From: an uncultured Campylobacter sp.
GTDB lineage: Bacteria > Campylobacterota > Campylobacteria > Campylobacterales > Campylobacteraceae
Assembly: GCF_938045775.1 (NCBI RefSeq)
Contig: NZ_CALIBH010000069.1
Location: forward strand, 1 to 9,824
Length of the DNA: 9,824 nt
Direction of reading: 5' to 3'
The notes under the pieces were generated by a model. The model made no database searches. It was given only the letters and a program-made list of their open reading frames with translations, and was not told where the DNA came from. Each line of letters starts with the position of its first letter. Position 1 is the stretch's first letter. A program made the translations under genes and the position numbers. Positions 1 through 5,791 of this stretch are shown one piece after another.

Positions 1-140
1 GTCAAGAGGACGCAAGCGGCGAGCGGATCTTGAGCTTGATTGAGAGCTTCGACGTGGCGCGAGCGAGCAAAGGGCTGCTTGAGCTTGCAGATCGAAACGG
101 CGCGCAAGCGATAATCGACGATGTGATGAGTAAAATTTAA
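1..140 (+). CDS. 3' end of an unidentified protein (C-terminal 45 residues, start outside window)
   Basis: An open frame enters from the left edge and ends at TAA 138-140; codons start at positions divisible by three. The visible C-terminus is helical and mixed-charge, with a last stretch DRNGAQAIIDDVMSKI. An ending of the type 'D-x-x-G-A-x-x-I' is seen in some GT28/PseG-like nucleotide-sugar enzymes, but that is a weak resemblance and I do not assign a function. Codon use (GC-rich third positions) matches htpG, which supports real coding. It converges with the Sel1-repeat gene, whose stop is 230 bp away. Confidence 0.6.
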   Translation, partial: QEDASGERILSLIESFDVARASKGLLELADRNGAQAIIDDVMSKI

Positions 141-161
141 AAGCGCGCCGGACAGTATGAG

Positions 162-203
162 CTCGCGTAAATTTAAGGCGATCTCTGCGCGAGGCTTTAA
201 ATT
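162..203 (+). terminator. possible weak terminator between convergent genes
   Basis: CTCGCG (162-167) and CGCGAG (188-193) can pair around a 20-base loop, and the right arm is followed by GGC and then TTTAAATTTATT. The stem is short and the loop long, so this is only a candidate for ending the leftmost gene. The rest of 141-370 contains repeated AAATTTAA-type words and no convincing gene. Confidence 0.22.
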
Positions 204-370
204 TATTAAACCGATTAAATTTTACTTTTTATGTTTGTGTAAATTTGGTGCGGCGCTTGGGTTTGAGCAAAAATTTAAAATTTGCATGCTTGCAGGCGAA
301 GGATGCCTTTTGATTTGCGCAAATTTAAGCTTGCAAACGAAGCCGCGCAAAAGTGCATTAAGCCGTAAAA

Positions 371-1282
371 TTATCTGTGCCTAAAGCTGATTATCGCATC
401 GTCGTTTTCTTGTTGATATTTTTCAAATAGAGCCTGATATCTTTGCGATTTTGCCGGATCATTTGAATAAATTCCCACTAGAAAATAGCACGCCTCCGCA
501 AATCGCAACTCGCACGATCGCTCAAAGTATCGCGTACCCGCTTCTTTGTCGTCATCATCAAAATACGCGACGTAACCGAACATAAAGCAGCCCTCGCCGT
601 TACCGAGCTTGCATGCTTTTTTATACAGTTTTCTACCCTCTTGTGAATCTCTATCTTCGTAGCCTGCGAGTCTCGTGCAGCTTTCGCCGCCGTTAAGCTC
701 GTAGCAGCCTTTTTTAAGCAGATCTTTGGCGCCATCTTGCGAAATTTCGCCATTTAACAGCAGCAGGCTCGAAAGTACGGCGCAGGCATTGCCATCCCCG
801 CTGTCGCAATCTTCGCGAAATCTTACGGGATTTTTCATTTTTAAAGTGCCGTCTTTGGTGCGAATAGAAATTTCTTTAGGATTTTTATTTGCGTCTTCGT
901 TTACTTGATTTATAGGAATTTGGGTTTCATTTAAAATTTCTGTGCGAAAGGGCGCTTTTATCGCTATAAAAACCGCGACTACGCATACAATGACGAGAGG
1001 GAGTATTTTCGGCGTGGAGCAGCTTTTGCGCGGAGCGCGGAGATCTGCGTCTTTGATCGATTGTTTATCTCTTGCGGTAGCGACGGAGGGCTTAGAGCTC
1101 GGTTTTTGGATTAAATTTGCGGCCGAACCTGCGCCTGATTTTTCGGTCAAATTTGCGGCAGCGTCCGTATCCATATCTGCATTAACATCCGTTTCGCAGA
1201 CAGTTTCACTTGGGCTTTTTAAATTTTTGCCCCGCTTTTTTCTCAGCTCATTTATGCGTTGTATGATTTCTTCGTTATTCAA
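371..1282 (-). CDS. Membrane-anchored Sel1-like (Hcp-type, cysteine-paired) repeat protein
   Basis: A 303-residue protein of unknown exact role. Residues 1-90 are hydrophilic and low in complexity (Ala/Ser/Lys/Asp), with basic RAPRK just before a single membrane helix at about 93-110 (ILPLVIVCVVAVFIAIKA). This predicts an N-inside, C-periplasmic topology. Residues 155-280 form four Sel1-like helical repeats, each with a cysteine pair: C159/C167, C193/C202, C224/C232 and C257/C265. The spacing of 8-9 residues is that of the Helicobacter cysteine-rich proteins (Hcp), where such pairs form disulfides. Hcp proteins are normally secreted with a cleavable signal peptide, so the long cytoplasmic arm and uncleaved anchor are different. 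The start is TTG at 1282, supported by AAAGGA with six bases to the codon; the first internal ATG would remove 35 residues and has no such site. Probably monocistronic from the promoter at 1366-1394. Confidence 0.82.
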   Translation of the reverse strand: MNNEEIIQRINELRKKRGKNLKSPSETVCETDVNADMDTDAAANLTEKSGAGSAANLIQKPSSKPSVATARDKQSIKDADLRAPRKSCSTPKILPLVIVCVVAVFIAIKAPFRTEILNETQIPINQVNEDANKNPKEISIRTKDGTLKMKNPVRFREDCDSGDGNACAVLSSLLLLNGEISQDGAKDLLKKGCYELNGGESCTRLAGYEDRDSQEGRKLYKKACKLGNGEGCFMFGYVAYFDDDDKEAGTRYFERSCELRFAEACYFLVGIYSNDPAKSQRYQALFEKYQQENDDAIISFRHR

Positions 1283-1326
1283 ATAAAATCCTTTTTGCTA
1301 GATTAAATTTTGCTAGTCGGTTAAAC

Positions 1327-1363
1327 ACCCGGTTTTATCATCAAAATCGCATTGAAAACGGGT
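1327..1363 (-). repeat. Bulged inverted repeat in the leader of the Sel1-repeat gene
   Basis: ACCCGGTTTT (1327-1336) and AAAACGGGT (1355-1363) are complementary over nine pairs with one bulged G, around an 18-base loop. The structure would sit at the very 5' end of the predicted transcript. It could affect transcript stability or be an operator; nothing else identifies it. Confidence 0.35.
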
Positions 1364-1365
1364 GG

Positions 1366-1394
1366 ATTATATCATCTTATTTTGAAATTTTCAA
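1366..1394 (-). promoter_or_regulatory. Sigma-70 promoter of the Sel1-repeat gene
   Basis: Read on the minus strand, TTGAAA (1394-1389) is followed after exactly 17 bases by TATAAT (1371-1366), and TGA directly precedes the -10, giving an extended -10. Transcription would start near 1359, leaving a leader of about 75 bases before the TTG start. The match to consensus and the orientation toward the only gene on this side make it a good candidate. Confidence 0.6.
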
Positions 1395-1518
1395 AAAACT
1401 ACGACTAAAAAAATTCGCAAATTTAGCGTAGATGCACCGTCAAATTCGGATCGGTTTTTGCTGTATAATCCACAGCCGGGTTTAAATTTCATATACTTCG
1501 GGCGCGCGTAAATTTCCA

Positions 1519-1545
1519 AAACTTGATAGGATTCATATCAAGTTT
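1519..1545. promoter_or_regulatory. HspR (HAIR-like) operator upstream of htpG
   Basis: A perfect inverted repeat with arms AAACTTGATA (1519-1528) and TATCAAGTTT (1536-1545) separated by seven bases. The known HAIR site bound by the HspR repressor is CTTGAGT-N7-ACTCAAG; here the core is CTTGATA-N7-TATCAAG, the same architecture and spacer with the CTTGA/TCAAG ends conserved. It ends 13 bases upstream of the htpG -35 box. In Helicobacter and Campylobacter HspR controls chaperone genes, so the context fits. That it binds HspR is inferred from the pattern. Confidence 0.6.
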
Positions 1546-1558
1546 ATTTATTCTACTC

Positions 1559-1587
1559 TTGACAAGATTAGCACTCCATGATATAAT
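1559..1587 (+). promoter_or_regulatory. htpG promoter, full sigma-70 consensus
   Basis: TTGACA (1559-1564), 17 bases, then TATAAT (1582-1587): both hexamers are perfect, and TGA before the -10 makes it an extended -10 as well. The start of transcription would be near 1594, giving a leader of about 23 bases that holds the AAGGA ribosome site (1605-1609). Such a strong core promoter suggests the gene depends on repression for its control, consistent with the two operator-like elements that flank and overlap it. Confidence 0.8.
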
Positions 1588-1594
1588 CTGCCAA
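1568..1594. promoter_or_regulatory. Degenerate CIRCE-like HrcA operator at the htpG promoter
   Basis: The left half TTAGCACTC (1568-1576) is identical to the CIRCE half-site recognised by HrcA. Nine bases later, at the exact CIRCE spacing, ATCTGCCAA (1586-1594) matches five of nine positions of the right half GAGTGCTAA, including TGC and the final AA. Overall 14 of 18 arm positions match. The element spans the spacer, the -10 box and the predicted start of transcription, so binding would block RNA polymerase. Confidence 0.55.
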
Positions 1595-1616
1595 AATTTT
1601 CAAAAAGGACCGCATA

Positions 1617-3458
1617 ATGGCAAAGAAAAAATTTAAGACCGAAGTGAATGATCTGCTAAATTTGATGATCCATTCACTTTATTCAAACAAGGAAATTTTC
1701 CTGCGCGAGCTCATCTCAAACGCAAGCGACGCGCTGGATAAATTAAACTATTTGTGCCTTACAGACGACGAATATAAGGCACTTTCATATGTGCCGCGCA
1801 TCGATATAAAGATCGACAAAGAGGCCAAAACGCTAAGCATCGGCGACAACGGCATCGGTATGGACGAGGCCGAGCTCGAGAGCAATCTAGGCACTATCGC
1901 GCGCAGCGGCACGAAGGGCTTTATGGCGAGCCTTAGCGGCGATGCGGCGAAGGATAGCAACCTCATCGGGCAGTTCGGCGTCGGGTTTTATTCGGCGTTT
2001 ATGGTCGCGGATCGTATCGATGTTATCAGCCGCAAGCCGCTCTCGCAGGACGCCTTTAAATGGAGCAGCGACGCGAGCAACTACATGGTCGAAAAGGCGC
2101 AAAAAGAGAGCTTCGGCACGACGATAATCCTGCACATGAAAGATGAGGAGTTTTTGGACGAATATAGGCTAGAAGGCATCATCAAAAAATACTCCAACCA
2201 CATCCCCTATCCGATCTTTATGGATAAAGAAGAATACGTGCCTGCGCAAAAAGAGGGCGAGCAGGGGCATAGCGAAGTTAAAAACGTCCAGATCAACCGC
2301 GCGAGCGCGCTTTGGCAGCTGCCAAAAAGCAGCCTAAAGCCGGGCGATTACAATGAATTTTACAAGCAGATTAGCCACGATAGCGGCGATCCGCTGTTTT
2401 ACATCCACACCAAGGCCGAGGGCACGCACGAATACACGACGCTTTTTTACGTGCCGAGCAGCGAGCCTTTCGATCTATACCGCGTCGATTATCAAAGCGG
2501 CGTGAAGCTCTACGTCAAGCGCGTTTTCATCACCGACGACGCCAAAGAGCTGCTGCCTAGCTACCTGCGCTTCGTACGCGGCATAATGGACGTCGAGGAT
2601 CTGCCGCTAAACGTAAGCCGCGAAATTTTACAAGAAAATCGAATTCTAGCCTACGTCCGCGAACAGAGCGTGAAAAAAATTCTATCCGAGCTAGAAAAGC
2701 TTTTGCAGAACGATCGCGAAAAATACATAAAATTTTACGAATTATTTGGCAAGGTTTTGAAAGAGGGGCTTTACGGCTTCGGCACAAACAAAGAGGAAAT
2801 TTTAAAGCTTTGTCTTTTTAAATCAAACCTGCGAGACGGGCTCATCACGCTTAGCGAGTATAAGGAAAAAATGAAAGAGGGTCAAAAAGAGATCTATTAT
2901 ATCGCGGGAAACAGCGCCGCGATGCTCAAAAGCTCGCCTCTGATCGAGAAATTTAACGTCGAGGGCACGGAGGTGCTGCTCTGCGACGATGAGATCGATA
3001 CGATCGTGATGCCCGGCGTTTTTGAGTTTGATAAGACGCCGGTTAAAAACGCAACTTCGATCAAGCAAGAAGCTGCGAGCGACGATGCCGCGACGCCGCA
3101 AGCCAAAGAGATCGCCGCGAAGATCAAAGAAATTTTAGGCGATCGCGTCAAAGACGTTAAAATTTCATCGCGTCTAAGCGGCTCGCTTTCCTGCCTTGTT
3201 TTTGACGAGAATGATCCCGATTTTGCGACGCAGCAGCTGCTTAAGCAGATGGGAGGTCGCAATCTGCCGCCAATAAAGCCGATTTTGGAGATCAATGCAG
3301 ATCACGAGATCATCAAAAAGCTGCAGGCCGATAAGCTGATGCTGCCGCAAGTGTCTGAAATAATCTACGATCTGGCGCGCCTTAGCGAGGGGCAGGAGTT
3401 GGAAAATCCGAGCGAGTTTATCAAAAACGTAAATGAGCTGATCGCAAAGGCGCTGTAG
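1617..3458 (+). CDS. htpG: Molecular chaperone HtpG (bacterial Hsp90)
   Basis: A cytoplasmic ATP-dependent chaperone of 613 residues, close to the E. coli length of about 624. The N-terminal GHKL ATPase domain is intact: ELISNASDAL at 31-40 (catalytic Glu and Mg-binding Asn), DNGIGM at 77-82, the lid-side GQFGVGFYSAF at 118-128 and GTTI at 167-170. The middle domain contains the conserved arginine loop LNVSREILQENRIL (about residues 331-344), whose Arg contacts the ATP phosphate. The C-terminal third is the dimerisation domain and, as in other bacteria, lacks the eukaryotic MEEVD tail. The start ATG has AAGGA seven bases upstream. The gene stands alone, between a divergent gene and a porin gene with its own promoter. 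Its upstream region carries HspR- and HrcA-like sites, so heat-shock derepression is likely. Confidence 0.98.
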   Translation: MAKKKFKTEVNDLLNLMIHSLYSNKEIFLRELISNASDALDKLNYLCLTDDEYKALSYVPRIDIKIDKEAKTLSIGDNGIGMDEAELESNLGTIARSGTKGFMASLSGDAAKDSNLIGQFGVGFYSAFMVADRIDVISRKPLSQDAFKWSSDASNYMVEKAQKESFGTTIILHMKDEEFLDEYRLEGIIKKYSNHIPYPIFMDKEEYVPAQKEGEQGHSEVKNVQINRASALWQLPKSSLKPGDYNEFYKQISHDSGDPLFYIHTKAEGTHEYTTLFYVPSSEPFDLYRVDYQSGVKLYVKRVFITDDAKELLPSYLRFVRGIMDVEDLPLNVSREILQENRILAYVREQSVKKILSELEKLLQNDREKYIKFYELFGKVLKEGLYGFGTNKEEILKLCLFKSNLRDGLITLSEYKEKMKEGQKEIYYIAGNSAAMLKSSPLIEKFNVEGTEVLLCDDEIDTIVMPGVFEFDKTPVKNATSIKQEAASDDAATPQAKEIAAKIKEILGDRVKDVKISSRLSGSLSCLVFDENDPDFATQQLLKQMGGRNLPPIKPILEINADHEIIKKLQADKLMLPQVSEIIYDLARLSEGQELENPSEFIKNVNELIAKAL

Positions 3459-3462
3459 ATTA

Positions 3463-3549
3463 TTTAAATTTAGAGCTTCGATTTGCTACTCAAATTCCGC
3501 GCGGCTGCATAGGCTGTATAAATCTATGGAGTCGCGCTTTAAATTTAAA
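3463..3549 (+). repeat. Nested inverted repeat just downstream of htpG, possible terminator or structured RNA
   Basis: Outer arms TTTAAATTTAGAGC (3463-3476) and GCTTTAAATTTAAA (3536-3549) pair over 14 positions with one G-U. Inside, CGCG copies and CATAG/CTATG pair again around a short loop. The stem begins five bases after the htpG stop. There is no following U-run, so it is not a textbook terminator; it may protect the transcript end. AAATTT words are common here, so part of the outer pairing may be chance. Confidence 0.35.
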
Positions 3550-3583
3550 AAGAAGTTTCAGCTCACAAGCTTCACCACGTTTT

Positions 3584-3790
3584 CTAAATTTCAAAATTTA
3601 AAAGCGGCGAAATTTCACCCTTTGATTTCGTTAAAATTCTATCCGGCGGCTCAGTTTTGCGTTTTGGAAATTTTGAGGTTTTGATCGCTTTTATCCGCGA
3701 GCCGAGATCCGGATGCGAGCCGAAGATATTTATCAAATCCGCCTGGCTTATTGTGAAATAATAAGTCAGGCGATAAATTCCGCTATTCAT
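3584..3790 (-). pseudogene. Possible remnant of an M48-type metallopeptidase C-terminus
   Basis: A short minus-strand frame ending at 3584 contains ADLINIFGSHPDLGSRIKAI (coded by about 3683-3742). The pattern S-H-P-x-x-x-x-R-I-x-x-I is typical of the last helix of M48 peptidases (HtpX and related), which normally follows a zinc site HExxH. No zinc motif or earlier domain is present upstream, and the frame has no good ribosome site at its ATG (3790) or TTG (3817). I read it as a decayed fragment, or as chance similarity in a short frame. Confidence 0.3.
3740..3772. repeat. 13-bp hairpin with 7-base loop
   Basis: CGCCTGGCTTATT (3740-3752) and AATAAGTCAGGCG (3760-3772) are complementary at 12 of 13 positions, the exception being a G-U pair in RNA. 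Neither side is followed by a T-run, so it is not an obvious rho-independent terminator. It lies about 95 bp upstream of the porin -10 and could be an operator, a terminator working with Rho, or the end of a lost element. Confidence 0.5.
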
Positions 3791-3863
3791 TAATTTAATC
3801 TTTATAAAGTTACGCAAATCTTATTTTAAATTCCTCCTTTTTATCGCAAACAGCGAGATTGTT

Positions 3864-3872
3864 TGATATAAT
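3864..3872 (+). promoter_or_regulatory. Extended -10 promoter of the porin gene
   Basis: TGATATAAT gives a perfect TATAAT (3867-3872) with the TGN extension. The expected -35 position (3844-3849, TCGCAA) is not conserved, as is usual for Campylobacter sigma-70 promoters. The leader would be about 38 bases and ends in AAAGGAG (3903-3909), seven bases before the ATG. Confidence 0.6.
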
Positions 3873-3916
3873 TCATTTTATAAATATTTGTAAATCTTTA
3901 TGAAAGGAGATTTCGA

Positions 3917-5308
3917 ATGAAACTAATCAAACTAAGTTTAGCTGCGGCGGTTTGCGCATGTGCGGTATCCTCGCTAAGCGCGGCAGATAGCGTAGCCGAG
4001 GCGATCACTAACGGCAAATTCGGCGGAACGGTAAAGACCACTTACGCCAATAAAACCGTAGACAACAGAGGCGAAGCCGCTACGGGCGATAACGACTACG
4101 AGGCATTCGGCGTGGGTCTTGAGCTCGGATATGTCACCGATCCTCTTTACGGCTTTAGAATAGGGCTTACTGGACAGGGCTGGTTGATGCCGTATCACGT
4201 AGGCTCAAGCAATAAGATCGCCTACGATAAGGAGTGGTATACTAAAGGTGCGGTATTATCGGAATTATACCTAGGATACGGCATAGGAAATACTGATATA
4301 AAGGCGGGTAGACAATATGTCGTAACTCCGCTCGTTGCTGGCAACTATACGAGGGCGTTTAAAGAGGCTTTCGAGGGCGTGGCGGTATCTAACAAAGATA
4401 TCCCCGATACTACATTGTGGGGCGGATGGTTTTATAAATTCCAAGGAAGGAGTAAAACCGCCATGGGCGCTCCGGCTGGCGAAGGAAAGGCTCCTTTATT
4501 TAAAAATAGGGTGATTCTAGGTAATATGACCGGTCCGGTCGCCGTAAAATTTGAAAATATCTTCTCCGCATATGTTCAAAACAAATCCTTGCCTTATACT
4601 ACTTTAACCGGCGCTTACGCAGCGGTAACGGACGTAAAACCCGCTAACGCATTAAAAGACGGCGACGTTAGCTTGTATCTTGCCGAGGCAAATGTAAAAG
4701 TGCCGGTAGGCGAGATTTTAAAGCTAGGATTTGACCTTAACTACAAAGGCTCGCGCGTAGACGGAGGGCTGGAGCCAAGAAGGCTTGACGGCGATATGTT
4801 TGGCGCAAGAGTCTCGGTTAGCGAGTTTTTCGGATTCGGTCTATCGTATGCCTATACGACCGTTAGCGACGATGATGCCGTTATTTTGGGCGTCGGCAAC
4901 GGCCCGGGATCATACACTGCTCTGCCTATTAGAGGTCCGTTCGTATTCACAGGATACGCGGGTATGGATACGCACAAGATCGTGCTTGATTACGACTTCG
5001 GCGCTATCGGCTTGGACGGCTTCAAAACCGCGCTACACTACGTAAAAGGCGATCAAGACAGAGTAGGCGGCACGAATAATATCAATGCTAGCGGGTCTGC
5101 GGGCCAAAAGGTCGGCACCAGCATGGACGTAGAGGGCTGGGCGGTAACGGCAAACTACGCTCCTAAGGCCGTTAAGGGGCTAAGCTTGGGCGTAACCTAC
5201 ACCGCGCTTGAGAGAAGCGACCACTACGCTAGCGGCGTAAATAGAAAGTTCGACGAGAATGAGATATGGTTGCAAGCTGCGTATAAATTTGATCTAAGCG
5301 CCAACTAA
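3917..5308 (+). CDS. Outer-membrane porin, OprD/Opr-like family of epsilonproteobacteria
   Basis: A 463-residue beta-barrel porin for diffusion of small solutes across the outer membrane. The signal peptide is clear: MKLIKL, a hydrophobic stretch, then SSLSA with cleavage probably before residue 23 (ADSVAEAI). The mature protein alternates short aromatic and glycine-rich strands (for example KAGRQYVVTPLV and a terminal IWLQAAYKF) with loops rich in Asn, Asp and Gly, and has no cysteine outside the signal peptide. The region DIKAGRQYVVTPLVAGNYTR resembles the constriction-side part of OprD-like porins of Campylobacter and Helicobacter. It differs from classical Campylobacter MOMP (PorA), although both share the leader type. 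The final strand ends YKF followed by five residues, slightly longer than the usual C-terminal Phe. It is flanked by its own promoter and terminator, so it is monocistronic and, from the strong ribosome site, probably abundant. The pore substrate cannot be told. Confidence 0.85.
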   Translation: MKLIKLSLAAAVCACAVSSLSAADSVAEAITNGKFGGTVKTTYANKTVDNRGEAATGDNDYEAFGVGLELGYVTDPLYGFRIGLTGQGWLMPYHVGSSNKIAYDKEWYTKGAVLSELYLGYGIGNTDIKAGRQYVVTPLVAGNYTRAFKEAFEGVAVSNKDIPDTTLWGGWFYKFQGRSKTAMGAPAGEGKAPLFKNRVILGNMTGPVAVKFENIFSAYVQNKSLPYTTLTGAYAAVTDVKPANALKDGDVSLYLAEANVKVPVGEILKLGFDLNYKGSRVDGGLEPRRLDGDMFGARVSVSEFFGFGLSYAYTTVSDDDAVILGVGNGPGSYTALPIRGPFVFTGYAGMDTHKIVLDYDFGAIGLDGFKTALHYVKGDQDRVGGTNNINASGSAGQKVGTSMDVEGWAVTANYAPKAVKGLSLGVTYTALERSDHYASGVNRKFDENEIWLQAAYKFDLSAN

Positions 5309-5314
5309 AGCTTT

Positions 5315-5340
5315 AAAGAGCGGAGTATTTTCCGCTCTTT
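5315..5340 (+). terminator. Intrinsic terminator of the porin gene
   Basis: AAAGAGCGGA (5315-5324) pairs perfectly with TCCGCTCTTT (5331-5340) around the loop GTATTT. The stem starts seven bases after the stop codon and its A/T ends supply the U-rich 3' side. Position and stability make it a good terminator. Confidence 0.8.
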
Positions 5341-5421
5341 CTCATCTGCATTATTTTGCCTCGTATATAACACAAAAAGGGCGTTAAACCCGAAAAATTT
5401 ACTCTTTCTCATCTGCATTAT
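5335..5421 (+). repeat. 20-bp perfect direct repeat downstream of the porin gene
   Basis: CTCTTTCTCATCTGCATTAT occurs at 5335-5354 and again at 5402-5421, 67 bp apart and identical over all 20 bases; flanking bases differ. The first copy begins inside the right arm of the porin terminator and the second runs into the left arm of the hairpin at 5418-5443. The arrangement suggests a local duplication or a recombination junction. Confidence 0.8.
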
Positions 5422-5443
5422 CAAGCGAGCTCGCGCTTGATAA
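5418..5443. repeat. Perfect 10-bp inverted repeat, possible second terminator
   Basis: TTATCAAGCG (5418-5427) and CGCTTGATAA (5434-5443) pair completely around AGCTCG. There is no T-run on either side. It could be a back-up terminator for the porin transcript or for transcripts arriving from the AT-rich genes on the minus strand. Confidence 0.5.
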
Positions 5444-5500
5444 ATGTTTCATCCAAGTCTCCTAAATTTAAACATGCTCTTGAATTTTAAATGAAACGGA

Positions 5501-5525
5501 GGTGAAATTTATCTAAAATTTCGCC
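5501..5525. repeat. 10-bp hairpin in a gene-free stretch
   Basis: GGTGAAATTT (5501-5510) and AAATTTCGCC (5516-5525) pair with one G-U around five bases. No T-run follows. The gap from the porin stop to 5664 otherwise holds only the terminator, the direct repeat and the hairpin at 5418; I see no gene in it. Confidence 0.4.
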
Positions 5526-5664
5526 GCAGAGCTTGACGTACCGAAATTTAAATAAAGCTTGGGCGTTGAAATTTTGGCGAGGATTTTGTTACGCGTGCTT
5601 TATAGGAATTTTAAATTTATAAAAATTTTAAAAATTTCCTTACAATTACAAGAAATATACCTTT

Positions 5665-5790
5665 CTAGCGTTTTAAATCTTTTGATACGAAAGCGCGACT
5701 TGGATATTTTTTTAGGTGCATCGTTACAGACCCTCTTATTCCAGGCACATTTAAAATTCCTTTTGGAATATGCTCTACAACAAACACCAT
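5665..5790 (-). CDS. Small coupled ORF (41 aa), function unknown
   Basis: ATG at 5790-5788 lies one base after the TAA of the upstream 153-aa gene, and GAGGAAT within that gene's last codons forms a plausible ribosome site. The frame gives 41 residues, beginning MVFVVEHIPKGILNVPGI and ending KDLKR, then TAG at 5667-5665. It is basic, has no signal peptide or membrane helix, and is AT-rich like its neighbour. The tight stop-start arrangement argues for translation. It may be a real small protein or the remaining N-terminus of a longer gene cut off by decay; I do not recognise it. Confidence 0.42.
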   Translation of the reverse strand: MVFVVEHIPKGILNVPGIRGSVTMHLKKYPSRAFVSKDLKR

Positions 5791-5791
5791 T

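Noticed and set aside
157..384. 75-codon plus-strand frame
   Set aside because: Its product is mostly the translation of AAATTT-rich spacer, it lacks a convincing ribosome site, and it overlaps the end of the Sel1-repeat gene.
942..1286. 114-codon plus-strand frame
   Set aside because: Antisense shadow of the Sel1-repeat gene, which has a promoter, ribosome site and recognisable repeats.
1887..3295. Several 70-130 codon frames antisense to or in other phases of htpG
   Set aside because: They arise from GC-rich third positions of a clearly recognised gene and show no independent motif or start signal.
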